A stretch of DNA of 64,000 nt from Mucilaginibacter rigui (GTDB taxonomy: Bacteria; Bacteroidota; Bacteroidia; Sphingobacteriales; Sphingobacteriaceae): contig NZ_JACWMW010000002.1 in assembly GCF_014773275.1 (NCBI RefSeq), forward strand, positions 1,178,001 through 1,242,000, in the 5' to 3' direction. Positions 42,347-50,542 of the stretch are shown piece by piece (the stretch's first letter is position 1; each line of letters opens with the position of its first letter). Below the pieces are notes generated by a model. The model saw nothing but the letters and a program-made list of their open reading frames with translations. It searched no databases and had not been told where the DNA came from. The position numbers and the translations under genes are program-made.

Positions 42347-43264
42347 TTATTTAATATCGAATGATGACAGTTGTACAAACTGTTGTACACGTGCCGCAAT
42401 CTCTTCTTGTGACAGGTTTTTGATCTTTTCTGTCCCAAACTTCTCTACACAGAACGATGCCAGTGCCGAACCAAATATGATAGCATTTTTCATGTTGTTG
42501 AAATTAACGGTACCAACCTTAGCCATATAGCCAATAAAGCCACCTGCAAAAGTATCGCCTGCGCCGGTTGGGTCAAATACCTCGGCAAGGGGAAGGGCAG
42601 GGGCAGAGAAGATGTGATCTTCATGAAACAATAATGCACCGTGCTCACCTTTTTTAATGATCAGGTATTTTGGGCCCATTGTCAAAATTTTCCTGGCGGC
42701 CTTAACCAGCGAGTACTCGCCTGATAGCTGGCGTGCCTCGGCATCGTTAATAGTTAAAACGTCAATCAATTTAATGGTATCCAGTAAATCGTCCATAGCA
42801 ATGTCCATCCAGAAGTTCATGGTGTCCATTACAATCAGCTTAGGGCGGTTTTTAAGGCGTTTAATAACCGTTTGCTGTACCTGTGGGGTAAGATTACCCA
42901 GCATAAGGTATTGGCAGTCCTGGTAAGCCTCAGGGATAATAGGGTCAAAGTCGGCCAGTACATTAAGTTCGGTAACCAAAGTGTCGCGGCTATTCATATC
43001 ATTATGGTATTTGCCACTCCAAAAGAATGATTTTTCGCCTTTTTTTATTTGAAGGCCTTCAGTATCGATATTGTGATTGTTAAAGTCCTTAATATCCTCC
43101 TGCGGAAAATCGTCGCCCACTACAGCCACTATTTTTATCTTGTCATAAAAGTACGAAGCGGCCAAACTTGCGTAGGTTGCGGCCCCTCCAACAATTTTAT
43201 CTGTCTTCCCAAAGGGGGTTTCAATTGCGTCAAACGCCACAGTACCAATAACTAACAAACTCAT
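42347..43264 (-). CDS. PfkB-family sugar/nucleoside kinase
   Basis: A 305-aa kinase. The ATG at 43264 gives MSLLVIGTVAFDAIETPFGK, the proper N-terminus; the frame to 43351 would extend across the tRNA promoter. GGAATYASLAASYF is the first PfkB signature, and DPTGAGDTFAGGFIGYM, with the catalytic Asp, the second. Substrate (ribose, adenosine or other) cannot be assigned. It is divergent from tRNA-Asn. Confidence 0.88.
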   Translation of the reverse strand: MSLLVIGTVAFDAIETPFGKTDKIVGGAATYASLAASYFYDKIKIVAVVGDDFPQEDIKDFNNHNIDTEGLQIKKGEKSFFWSGKYHNDMNSRDTLVTELNVLADFDPIIPEAYQDCQYLMLGNLTPQVQQTVIKRLKNRPKLIVMDTMNFWMDIAMDDLLDTIKLIDVLTINDAEARQLSGEYSLVKAARKILTMGPKYLIIKKGEHGALLFHEDHIFSAPALPLAEVFDPTGAGDTFAGGFIGYMAKVGTVNFNNMKNAIIFGSALASFCVEKFGTEKIKNLSQEEIAARVQQFVQLSSFDIK

Positions 43265-43296
43265 GTAAAATATTTTTAATTTTTTTTTGTGCAAAT

Positions 43297-43328
43297 ATTG
43301 TGAAATTACCTCAGAAATCATACTTTTG
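43297..43328 (+). promoter_or_regulatory. Promoter of tRNA-Asn
   Basis: ATTG at 43297-43300, a 20-bp spacer, then TACTTTTG at 43321-43328, a good match to the Bacteroidota consensus. Transcription should start about 43335, some 17 nt before the mature tRNA. Confidence 0.75.
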
Positions 43329-43351
43329 CACCACTCCAAACCGGAAAACAC

Positions 43352-43425
43352 TCCTGAGTAGCTCAGCTGGTTAGAGCATCTGACTGTTAATCAGAGGGTC
43401 GCTGGTTCGAGCCCAGCCTCAGGAG
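43352..43425 (+). tRNA. tRNA-Asn (anticodon GTT)
   Basis: A 74-nt tRNA. The acceptor stem is TCCTGAG with CTCAGGA. The D arm GCTCAGCTGGTTAGAGC, anticodon arm CTGACTGTTAATCAG and T arm GCTGGTTCGAGCCCAGC all pair. The discriminator is G and the 3' CCA is not encoded. A strong promoter precedes it and a terminator follows. Confidence 0.97.
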
Positions 43426-43784
43426 CACTTAAAATCAATGATTTAACCCTTACTCTGGCGAGTAAGGGTTTTTTATTTGCATAGTTTTCGCATAGTTTTT
43501 CTACTGTCGCATATTTCCAACAATTTTTGTTCCCTTGTTTAAGAATGTTGTTTAAGCGGTTATTTGAGTGAAAAATTCGAAAATCGCCCCTTTCATTTTT
43601 ATCTTCCCCTCTATGTATGGCGTTCTCAATTGTCCTCTTTATTGCTTTTATTTGATCTGTTTGTAACGGAAACCCCGGAGAAACCCGAACCTGGGTTGAA
43701 ACTGTAACAAAGTGCATACTTAAGTGCCCCTGCCTAACATTTACAAGTTGTTCAGTGCTGGGTGGGAAAATTTTCCCGCGAAAT
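43426..43784. other. Intergenic region after tRNA-Asn
   Basis: The tRNA terminator comes first. The rest shows no credible gene; a minus-strand frame over it also covers the tRNA and ends in tRNA sequence, so it is an artefact. Three GCATA-containing words (GCATAGTTTTCGCATAGTTT and a third near 43508) and a perfect GGGAAAATTTTCCC palindrome at 43762-43775 are present. tRNA 3' ends are common integration sites, and this could be the scar of a lost element. Confidence 0.5.
43445..43474 (+). terminator. Terminator after tRNA-Asn
   Basis: AACCCTTACT (43445-43454) pairs with AGTAAGGGTT (43461-43470) around a 6-nt loop, followed by a T-run to 43474. Confidence 0.93.
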
Positions 43785-44471
43785 TTACGATAAGACGATC
43801 TCTGCAACTTCTCGCTGCTGATGAAGTTTCCAGTGCGCTTCTGCAACCTCAGTTGCTGTTATTGTTGGCATACCTTCAGGAAAATCCCCTTTGTGTTTAC
43901 CTTCACTTACAACCAAAGCACCGATAGACACGATACCTGCGTATATATTGTCCTCCTTCAGGTCCATGTTGAGCAACCGCGCATAATTTAATAAAGCGCC
44001 TGCAGCAACGCCGAAACTGGCGGTTCTATTTACCGGATGCTGGGCGGAGGACGCCGTGGTAAACAAGATGCTACCGTCTTTTCTTTCCAGCATTTGTGGA
44101 AGCACAACTTGCACAGCAGTTATTGCAGCAAGTACCTGGTAGTCGAGGTGATGCTGTTCATTTGCTATATCTATATTCCGGGCAGTCCGCATACTGTCCC
44201 AGGTGGGTGTCGGGCTGAATTCCAATACATCAATCGCACCGTAATGATGTATAACCGCCTGCAGCGCGCGGGTCAACTGTTCCCAGTCTAATATATCGGC
44301 CTGGAAAGTTGCAGCCTCAACACCTTTTTTCAACAGATCGTCTTTCAGCGCATTTAGTTTTTCTACGTTCCTGGCAAGCAACGCAACATTGTAGCCTTCA
44401 GTTCCGAATTTTTCTGCCACGGCAAATCCTACACCCGGACCCGCACCGACAATGGCTATTGTTTTTTTCAT
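43785..44471 (-). CDS. SDR-family protein lacking the catalytic Tyr-Lys
   Basis: A 228-aa Rossmann-fold protein. The nucleotide-binding motif is GAGPGVG (9-15), and LLARNVEKLNAL and ADILDWE are typical of the family. The canonical YxxxK is missing: after TTASSAQHP the position reads FGVAA (153-157), Phe for Tyr and Ala for Lys. It may be a non-catalytic or altered reductase. It lies downstream of the DsbA and DoxX genes in an HxlR-linked group. Confidence 0.8.
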   Translation of the reverse strand: MKKTIAIVGAGPGVGFAVAEKFGTEGYNVALLARNVEKLNALKDDLLKKGVEAATFQADILDWEQLTRALQAVIHHYGAIDVLEFSPTPTWDSMRTARNIDIANEQHHLDYQVLAAITAVQVVLPQMLERKDGSILFTTASSAQHPVNRTASFGVAAGALLNYARLLNMDLKEDNIYAGIVSIGALVVSEGKHKGDFPEGMPTITATEVAEAHWKLHQQREVAEIVLS

Positions 44472-44500
44472 CTTTATTCTTTTGTTTTTTTATTGATCAA

Positions 44501-45214
44501 TTAATTTGTACAATCCTCACCTGAGGTACATGTGGCACCTTGAGTAACCTTGATCAGACCGTGATTGTTCTTCTCCCATTCCGTATAAGCAGTTTGCAGT
44601 ACGTTAAGAATTTCATTGCCGGGTTGAGAGCCTGCAATGGCATACTTGCGATCGATCACAAAGAAAGGAACCCCTCTTACCCCCAGCCTGGATGCTTCTT
44701 CCCCGTCTGCTTCCACCTGATGTTGAAAAACAGGGTTGGTAAGGGCTTCTTTTACATCAGCATTCGTTAACCCTATTTCATTCCCCAGTTCTGTTAAAAC
44801 GGCTTCATCAGAAAGGTTCATGCTCTCTGTGAAGTAGGCATAAAACAGGCGCTCTTCCGCATCTTCTACCAGCCCTTTTGTTTTTGCCATCTGGATAAGG
44901 CGATGCGCTTTCAGCGAATTGGTCACAAGCATCTTATCAAAATGATAAACAAGTCACGCACCCTTAGCCATTATTCCTACCTGTCCGTGCATGGCAACGG
45001 AGCGCTCATAGCTGATTGCTTTACGTGAAGCTACAAACTGGTGCATGTTTTCCTGATGCTGCGGCACTTCGGGCATGGCAGGGTCAAGCTGGAAACTTTT
45101 CCATTCCACCTCTATATTGTCCCTGTCAGGAAACTGTGCCAGGGCAGCTTCAAAATTCCTTTTGCCGATATAGCAAAACGGACACATCACGTCGCTCCAG
45201 ATCTCTATTTTCAT
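44501..45214 (-). pseudogene. DsbA/FrnE-like oxidoreductase gene with one in-frame TGA
   Basis: The N-terminal part (86 aa from 45214) has the thioredoxin-like active site MCPFCYIGK with Cys11 and Cys14. TGA at 44954-44956 ends it after MAKGA. The same frame continues without interruption as LVYHFDKMLVTNSLKAHRLIQ, the normal next segment of FrnE proteins, to the end at 44501. One change, probably GGA (Gly) to TGA, broke a 237-aa gene. A separate start at 44932 would give a protein lacking the active site. Confidence 0.85.
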
Positions 45215-45217
45215 GTT

Positions 45218-45592
45218 TTATACTTTTGCGGTCACCGGATAGTTTAGTTTTCTGAAATAATAATAGGATACGCATAGTATGGCAAACGGAACCAGTGGTG
45301 CTATCCCTTTTGCAGGGCCATCAGCGAGCCAATGACCCAGGCTGGCGGAAAGCAGTAAAATCCCGAAAGCGACATAAGCCCATTCTTTAAACATAGCCGG
45401 TATGGCCGGGATGAGTATGATCAACGCGCCAACGATTTTAAGGATGTCCAGTTCAAGGCCAAAATAAGCCGGGAAGCCCATCCTGCGTATTGCCTCGACC
45501 AGGTATGCCTTCGGGGCAAAATAGGATGGTAGCACGATCAGCGCCATAGCTATAATGGTCACTATCCAATAAATTCTTTTTTCTTTTTGCAT
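45218..45592 (-). CDS. DoxX-like membrane protein
   Basis: A 124-aa protein with four membrane helices. FGLELDILKIVGALIILIPAIPAMFKEWAYVAFG is typical of DoxX-like proteins. It is divergent from the HxlR regulator and lies 3 bp before the DsbA-like gene, so these minus-strand genes (doxX, dsbA, SDR) look like a target operon of HxlR. The biochemical role is unknown. Confidence 0.8.
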   Translation of the reverse strand: MQKEKRIYWIVTIIAMALIVLPSYFAPKAYLVEAIRRMGFPAYFGLELDILKIVGALIILIPAIPAMFKEWAYVAFGILLLSASLGHWLADGPAKGIAPLVPFAILCVSYYYFRKLNYPVTAKV

Positions 45593-45709
45593 GATTTTAA
45601 TATTTATGGCACAAAATTATTTTGAAGTAACTTTATAAATGTTATCTGTTACCCTTTGGAAACTGGTTTCCTCAATGAAAGTAGGTCGCTAACCATATAT
45701 CAACCATCG

Positions 45710-45717
45710 TAATTTTG
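45710..45717 (+). promoter_or_regulatory. -7 box of the hxlR-type gene
   Basis: TAATTTTG matches TAnnTTTG and ends 6 nt before the ATG at 45724, again predicting a leaderless or nearly leaderless mRNA. No clear -33 element. Confidence 0.45.
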
Positions 45718-45723
45718 CAGCAT

Positions 45724-46089
45724 ATGAACACAAAAAAGCAAGCCCCGGAAATACCTGATTGTAAAGAGCAATTGATGGCGATAAAGGATACGATGATCTT
45801 GTTATCGGGAAAATGGAAAATTCAGATCATTGGATGGCTCCTGCTATACGGTAAGGTTCGTTTTATGGATCTGTTGCGGGGCATAGATGGTATTGCTGCA
45901 AAAATGCTTTCTAAAGAGTTACAGGAGCTGGAGCAAAATCAAATAGTGGCCAGAACCGTGATGCCCACAAAACCGATAACTGTTGAATACGAGTTAACGG
46001 AACATGGGAAGACTTTAAGTGGGGTAATTACCGCTATTTCAGCCTGGGGAGTTACCCACCGTAAATTCCTGTTTAAAAAAGCAAACTAA
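45724..46089 (+). CDS. HxlR-family transcriptional regulator
   Basis: A 121-aa winged-helix regulator. The motifs LLSGKWKIQIIGWLL, VRFMDLLRGIDGIAAKMLSKELQELEQN and VEYELTEHGKTL are diagnostic of HxlR. The ATG at 45724 is preferred to a TTG at 45715. A CKEQ segment places one Cys (Cys14, about ten residues before the HTH core), as in redox- or aldehyde-sensing members. It is divergent from the doxX-dsbA-SDR group, its probable target. Confidence 0.9.
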   Translation: MNTKKQAPEIPDCKEQLMAIKDTMILLSGKWKIQIIGWLLLYGKVRFMDLLRGIDGIAAKMLSKELQELEQNQIVARTVMPTKPITVEYELTEHGKTLSGVITAISAWGVTHRKFLFKKAN

Positions 46090-46475
46090 TTGGGTCGTTT
46101 ATATTATGCATACTAGATTCAAACTGCGTTTTCGTTAGATAAAAGGCGAATTGTGCTTATCGATGCCACCTACAGAATTCTATTGGAGTGCACGCTAAAC
46201 CAAACGTACATACCAATAACTTTGGTAATATAAATATACAATAGATTTCTTCCTCTTGATTGAAGCTTGATCTTAACTTTTTATTGGCTTGCTATTATAA
46301 ATGGGCGGCTTACGCCGGCCAATATTGCACTTAGGTTGCTATTGCAAATTTTAAACTTTTCTTAAGCGAAATTTATCCCCGTCAATTTACCACGGAAAAA
46401 GTTTACAATAAATTTGCGCAACTCAAAAGTTGCATATATATTTGCAACCTGAAGGTTGCGTAATTAAATTGTAAA
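46090..46475. other. Intergenic region before the ArsR-SRPBCC group
   Basis: No gene is seen in 46090-46400. The right end contains the arsR promoter and two operators described separately. A short GGCG...CGCC hairpin lies near 46302-46314, possibly ending the hxlR transcript. Confidence 0.55.
46413..46459 (+). promoter_or_regulatory. Promoter with two GCAACN6GTTGC-type operators
   Basis: TTTG (46413-46416), a 20-bp spacer and TATATTTG (46437-46444) form an ideal promoter. GCAACTCAAAAGTTGC (46418-46433) lies between the two boxes, and GCAACCTGAAGGTTGC (46444-46459) covers the transcription start. Both are perfect dyads whose centres are 26 bp apart. This is the expected layout for repression by the ArsR protein encoded 16 bp downstream. 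Confidence 0.85.
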
Positions 46476-46793
46476 ATGAAACAAGACATATTCCAGGCAA
46501 TAGCCGACCCAACACGCAGGGCTATTTTAACCTTAATTGCTATACAGGCGCTAACGCCAAATGCAATGGCAGAAAAATTTGATATGAGCCGGCAGGCAGT
46601 ATCTAAACATATTAAAGTGTTGCACGAATGCGAATTAATTAAACCCGAGCAAAGTGGGCGGGAGATCTATTATCACTTTAATGCTAAAAAGATGCAGGAG
46701 TTTGACCATTGGTTAGCCCAATTCAGGCAAAACTGGGAAACCCAGTTTAACCAGCTCGACCATTTATTAACAACAATTAATGAACAGAAATAA
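46476..46793 (+). CDS. ArsR-family regulator of the SRPBCC type
   Basis: A 105-aa winged-helix regulator. [18 protein letters not shown] and [19 protein letters not shown] are the ArsR core and recognition helix. It carries no Cys pair, so it probably does not sense metals in the classic way. It is translationally coupled to the SRPBCC gene (TAATG overlap), the usual partner of this subfamily. Two 16-bp dyads in its promoter suggest autoregulation. Confidence 0.92.
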   Translation: MKQDIFQAIADPTRRAILTLIAIQALTPNAMAEKFDMSRQAVSKHIKVLHECELIKPEQSGREIYYHFNAKKMQEFDHWLAQFRQNWETQFNQLDHLLTTINEQK

Positions 46794-47284
46794 TGAACAA
46801 CGATTTGCTATTTGATTTTAACGTAGACAAGGCAGCGAAAACGGTTTATATAACCAGGGAATTTAATGCTGCACAGTCTTTAGTATGGGATGCCTTTACC
46901 AAAGCCGAATTGCTGGATCAATGGGGAGCACCTGCACCTATGCGCGCCAAAACTAAATATATGAATTTTGAAGTTGGCGGGCGGCGATTTTACGCGATGA
47001 TAAGCCCCGATGGGCAGGAGCGCTGGGCGGTGCAGGAATTTACTTCCATTACCCCGAAAACCAATTTTAAGATGTACAACGCGTTTGCAGATGAAAACGA
47101 GAACCGTGAGCTGCCGGGTTCTGAATGGGATTACAATTTCAGCGGGCAAAACGGCAAAACCAAAGTGGATATTACCATTTTTAATGAATCGTTTGAGCGA
47201 TTGGAGAAATTATTAGAGGGCTTCAAAATAGGCTTCACCATCACCTTAAAAAACCTGGAAGAACTGTTGGCCACCTTAGCGTAG
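46793..47284 (+). CDS. SRPBCC (AHSA1-like) domain protein
   Basis: A 163-aa START-like protein with an internal hydrophobic pocket. [30 protein letters not shown] (about 21-50) and the late [21 protein letters not shown] are typical of the AHSA1 group. It overlaps the arsR stop by 1 bp. It is usually regulated by that ArsR and may bind a hydrophobic ligand; the ligand is unknown. Confidence 0.88.
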   Translation: MNNDLLFDFNVDKAAKTVYITREFNAAQSLVWDAFTKAELLDQWGAPAPMRAKTKYMNFEVGGRRFYAMISPDGQERWAVQEFTSITPKTNFKMYNAFADENENRELPGSEWDYNFSGQNGKTKVDITIFNESFERLEKLLEGFKIGFTITLKNLEELLATLA

Positions 47285-47325
47285 AAAACATAAAAAGAAA
47301 ACTATAATCACTTAAAAATTAAATT

Positions 47326-47760
47326 ATGAGAGCAATTAACCCATGGATCAACTTCAACGGAAATGCCGAAGAAGCGTTTACTTTTTACAGATCGGTTTTT
47401 GGAGGCGAGTTCACACGGATTGTCCGTTTCAAGGAACTCGCAAGCGAGGAATTTCCGATAGCGGACGATGATGCAAACAAAATAATGACCATTGCTTTGC
47501 CTATTGGCAAACACAATGTATTAATAGCCAATGACGTACCTGCATTTATGGGGCGTGTAAACGAAAACGAGAATAGGTCTAAAATAGTAGTGGCTGCCGA
47601 AAGCCGTGAAGAAGCCGATAAAATATTCGGGGGATTATCTGTAGGTGGAGAGGTAGAAGGGCCTATTGGCGACAGTCCATGGGGCACATACGCCGGAATG
47701 TTCAGGGACAAATACGGCATTGAATGGATAGTGGAGTTTGACCCCGCTTATAACGGATAA
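47326..47760 (+). CDS. VOC-family protein (PhnB-like)
   Basis: A 144-aa vicinal-oxygen-chelate fold protein. MRAINPWINFNGNAEEAFTFYRSVFGGEF and DKYGIEWIVEFDP match the PhnB/glyoxalase-like group. It lies 41 bp after the SRPBCC gene; ArsR-SRPBCC-VOC is a recurrent trio. Enzyme activity and substrate are unknown. Confidence 0.88.
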   Translation: MRAINPWINFNGNAEEAFTFYRSVFGGEFTRIVRFKELASEEFPIADDDANKIMTIALPIGKHNVLIANDVPAFMGRVNENENRSKIVVAAESREEADKIFGGLSVGGEVEGPIGDSPWGTYAGMFRDKYGIEWIVEFDPAYNG

Positions 47761-47777
47761 ATTTAACGGAATAAGGA

Positions 47778-47809
47778 AGTACCTGTTAGATTTAAGTTCT
47801 ATAGGTACT
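47778..47809. terminator. Possible bidirectional terminator
   Basis: AGTACCT (47778-47784) pairs with AGGTACT (47803-47809), and the inner TAGA/TCTA can extend the stem. It lies between convergent genes (VOC, plus; DsrE, minus). T-runs are short, so confidence is modest. Confidence 0.45.
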
Positions 47810-47854
47810 GCCTTTGCTATGTTTATACTATAATTTGTTTGGTTGAGGTATTAA

Positions 47855-48310
47855 CTATGGATGCACAGTTGCCCAACCTTCGTACTGGCGGATGATGATC
47901 TCGCCGTTACCGCTGGGCACAAAAGATATAAAGGGAAACAGATCGTTCTTGTCTATCTTCCGCTCGTTGAGGGTGTTGTTGCACTGCGCTAATACCACAC
48001 CTTTGGCTTGCAGATCTTTTAAAGTTTGCTCATAAATGCCGGTTTTCATAAAAACAGCAACACCATCGCCAAAAGCTACTAATTCCACATGCAGTTTACC
48101 TTTAAGCCGTGGGTCTTCTAAGGCGTTATTAATATTACGCAGGGTGCCTTTTATCTTTTTCTCGTCGTTTGAGTTGAGGATGTACAAGGCATTATAATGT
48201 TTGAGTTTGGCCGTTGCGCCGGTGAAAGCGACAGGGTCTGTTTGCTGTGCGATGGCCGGTTTTACAAAAAACGGTAAAGCGAACACTAATAGGAAAATGT
48301 ACTTTTTCAT
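47855..48310 (-). CDS. Exported DsrE/DsrF-like protein
   Basis: A 151-aa protein with a signal peptide (residues 1-21, ending AIAQ). The fold follows the DsrE pattern, with YILNSNDEKKIKGTLRNINNAL and VELVAFGDGVAVF. It has one Cys (Cys110, VLAQCNNTL) at the usual sulfur-carrying position. It lies 30 bp downstream of a TsdA-like cytochrome gene, so the two probably form an operon in periplasmic sulfur metabolism. Confidence 0.82.
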   Translation of the reverse strand: MKKYIFLLVFALPFFVKPAIAQQTDPVAFTGATAKLKHYNALYILNSNDEKKIKGTLRNINNALEDPRLKGKLHVELVAFGDGVAVFMKTGIYEQTLKDLQAKGVVLAQCNNTLNERKIDKNDLFPFISFVPSGNGEIIIRQYEGWATVHP

Positions 48311-48340
48311 GATGATTATATTTTTATGATTTTGTATTGG

Positions 48341-49369
48341 CTAATTTATTTGTTTGTATTTGATGGGTTTAAAAGGGCCAAACTTATGCTGTTTTTCGCT
48401 AAAATTATCAGCATAAGGGCCAAACGGAAGATCGATCGGTTTTTTCTTAAGGTTAGCCCAGTCACGGTGCTGGTCTTTATGGGGTCGGGGTTGTGAATTT
48501 ACAAAAGCGGCCACATTCCAGGCTTCTTCATCAGTTAATTGCGGGTTTTGATAAGTAGCGCCAAATGGCATATTATTTTTAACAAACCCGGCAAAGTTGG
48601 TAAGCCGGTACATGCCTGCGCCATCGTTATAACTATGTTTGCCCCATAATGGTGGGTTTATGTAGCTTATTTTATCGGGCGCAAGTGTTCCTTCTCCATT
48701 TGCGCCGTGGCAGCTTTGGCATTTAGCCACAAAAACTATCTTTCCCTTTGCCGGGTCGGCAGCATAATCCATAAAGGGTAGTTTCTCTGTGGCGTTGCCA
48801 AATAATTTTTGCCCTTTTCCTACATCTTTGCCCACCCATTTCATATAAGCCAGCATGGCCTGCACTTCTTTACCCGTAGTATCCGGTACCTTACCCGCAA
48901 GGCTGCGCTCAAAGCATTCGGCAATACGTTGTGCCGGTTGTTCAATTTTCCCGCTACGATTGCTTATTCGGGGGTACCCAGATATAAAGCCGGCGAAATT
49001 GTTCCCAAAAAGCCTGGTTCCGGCTGCAAGGTGGCAATTTTGGCAATTCATACCGTTGGTTATTGTAGCTATGGTGCCTTTGGGCCCAAAATATTTAGCC
49101 GTATGCGCCAGCAACTCGCGGCCATAACGGATAGCATCACCGGTTTCTCCAACTGGTATTGTAGCATCATCGGGTGCTTTCCAGGCATCTTTAGGAACTA
49201 TACGCTGCGGACCCGCAACTGCAGCTCCTGCAACCGGGGCCGCAATGTTATTTGTTGCGGTAACCGCTCCGGCATCCTTACGGGCCAGCCTGGTGCTGAA
49301 CAATGATGCTACAACGATGACGAAACAAGCTACAGCAATACAGGTAATATAAATTGTATATCGCGACAT
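48341..49369 (-). CDS. Diheme c-type cytochrome, TsdA (thiosulfate dehydrogenase)-like
   Basis: A 342-aa protein anchored by an N-terminal helix (about 5-24) and otherwise periplasmic. Heme 1 is CQNCH (109-113) and heme 2 CQSCH (217-221). About 40 residues after heme 1 is IAECFERSLAGK with Cys152, where TsdA enzymes carry the cysteine heme ligand. GNNFAGFISGYPRISNRSG also matches that family. It could oxidise thiosulfate to tetrathionate or the reverse. The DsrE gene follows. Confidence 0.8.
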   Translation of the reverse strand: MSRYTIYITCIAVACFVIVVASLFSTRLARKDAGAVTATNNIAAPVAGAAVAGPQRIVPKDAWKAPDDATIPVGETGDAIRYGRELLAHTAKYFGPKGTIATITNGMNCQNCHLAAGTRLFGNNFAGFISGYPRISNRSGKIEQPAQRIAECFERSLAGKVPDTTGKEVQAMLAYMKWVGKDVGKGQKLFGNATEKLPFMDYAADPAKGKIVFVAKCQSCHGANGEGTLAPDKISYINPPLWGKHSYNDGAGMYRLTNFAGFVKNNMPFGATYQNPQLTDEEAWNVAAFVNSQPRPHKDQHRDWANLKKKPIDLPFGPYADNFSEKQHKFGPFKPIKYKQIN

Positions 49370-49456
49370 AGTTAAGTATGGTAAATGTCGGGTAAAATGG
49401 TAACAGATTTAAAGTTCATCGCTTTTTAAATTTGCCAAGCCTGTATAAAATTCACT

Positions 49457-50539
49457 TTATTTTACCACATCTCCGTCTTTAAGGTCGTCGCTGGCATTCA
49501 TGATGATCTTGTCACCTGCCGATATTGCGCCAAACACCTCGGTCGAATCTTTCCCTGCCAGCCCCTCCTTCACATCCACTAATTGGGCCTTGCCGTTTTT
49601 AACAACAATGACATACTTTTTTTCGGTAGAGCGAACGATGGCGCTATTGGGTACCAATAAAGATTTAGCACCCGATAACATGGGTATTTTAACTTCGCCA
49701 TACATGCCGGGCTTTAGCTGGCCATCTTTGTTGAGCACATCAATTTCGATGGCTTCAGAGCGCATACTGCCCAGGGCGTTGGCCGAACGGCTTATTTTTG
49801 CGCTATGCTCTGTGCCGGGCATCGCATTAAAAGTAAAACTTACGGCCTGCTTCAAATCAACCTTATCCACATAGTTCTCAGGTATAGCTACCTCTAAACG
49901 CAGTTTACGGGTATCCTGTAAAACCAGCATTGGTTGGTCGGTTGCTTTACCGGGAGCTACCAAAGCACCGGGCGAAACATTTCTTTGCACTATCATACCA
50001 TCAAACGGCGCATAAATACGCAGGTAACCCTGCATGGTCCTTACCGATTGCATGTTAGATTTTTCGGAATTGGCAATGGCCATGTCTGCCTTCATCCGGG
50101 ATATGGCATTATCCAGATCGAGCGGCGAAACCGAACCGGGCTCGGCGGCAGCCTGTTTTAAACGGTTGTATTTTTCTTTACTGGCACTGGCGGTTTCCAA
50201 CGCTTGCATAAAGCGGGAATTAGCCGCCTGTAGCTGCGATTCCATTTCGGGCGCTTCCAGCGTAAGTAATAATTGCCCTTTGCTTACCTGCGACCCGCGG
50301 TCAACAAAGATCTGTTTAACAAAGCCATTTACCTTGGGGAACAGGTTCACTTCGTTAAACGGGTTTAATATCCCCGGCAAGCGGGCATAGCTTGACAAGG
50401 CCTTTTCGGTGATGCTCCCGATCTCGTATTTTTTAGCATCTGTTGCCTTAGCTTCGGTCAGGTCTACCGGTTTTTGATTACCTGAGCAGGCCGCAAAAAA
50501 ACAAGCTATTGAGGCCAGTATGATCAATTTCGTTTTCAT
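49457..50539 (-). CDS. RND efflux periplasmic adaptor (MFP), lipoprotein
   Basis: A 360-aa membrane-fusion protein. The lipobox FFAAC (Cys18) shows it is lipid-anchored. The lipoyl halves GFVKQIFVDRGSQVSKGQLLLTLEAPEM and PFDGMIVQRNVSPGALV flank a coiled hairpin. The beta-barrel domain follows. It starts 3 bp after the RND gene in the operon order tolC, RND, MFP (minus strand). Confidence 0.93.
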   Translation of the reverse strand: MKTKLIILASIACFFAACSGNQKPVDLTEAKATDAKKYEIGSITEKALSSYARLPGILNPFNEVNLFPKVNGFVKQIFVDRGSQVSKGQLLLTLEAPEMESQLQAANSRFMQALETASASKEKYNRLKQAAAEPGSVSPLDLDNAISRMKADMAIANSEKSNMQSVRTMQGYLRIYAPFDGMIVQRNVSPGALVAPGKATDQPMLVLQDTRKLRLEVAIPENYVDKVDLKQAVSFTFNAMPGTEHSAKISRSANALGSMRSEAIEIDVLNKDGQLKPGMYGEVKIPMLSGAKSLLVPNSAIVRSTEKKYVIVVKNGKAQLVDVKEGLAGKDSTEVFGAISAGDKIIMNASDDLKDGDVVK

Positions 50540-50542
50540 GTT

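Noticed and set aside
43475..43784. Integrase scar next to tRNA-Asn
   Set aside because: Repeated GCATA words are suggestive, but no duplicated tRNA end or integrase remnant can be shown, so I do not call an attachment site.
43391..43846. Minus-strand 151-aa frame crossing tRNA-Asn
   Set aside because: It reads through the antisense of the tRNA and its terminator, ending GLEPATL, a well-known tRNA antisense artefact.
44954..44956. TGA as selenocysteine codon in the DsbA-like gene
   Set aside because: The expected residue is Gly, the active-site Cys pair is elsewhere, and I see no selenocysteine insertion hairpin.
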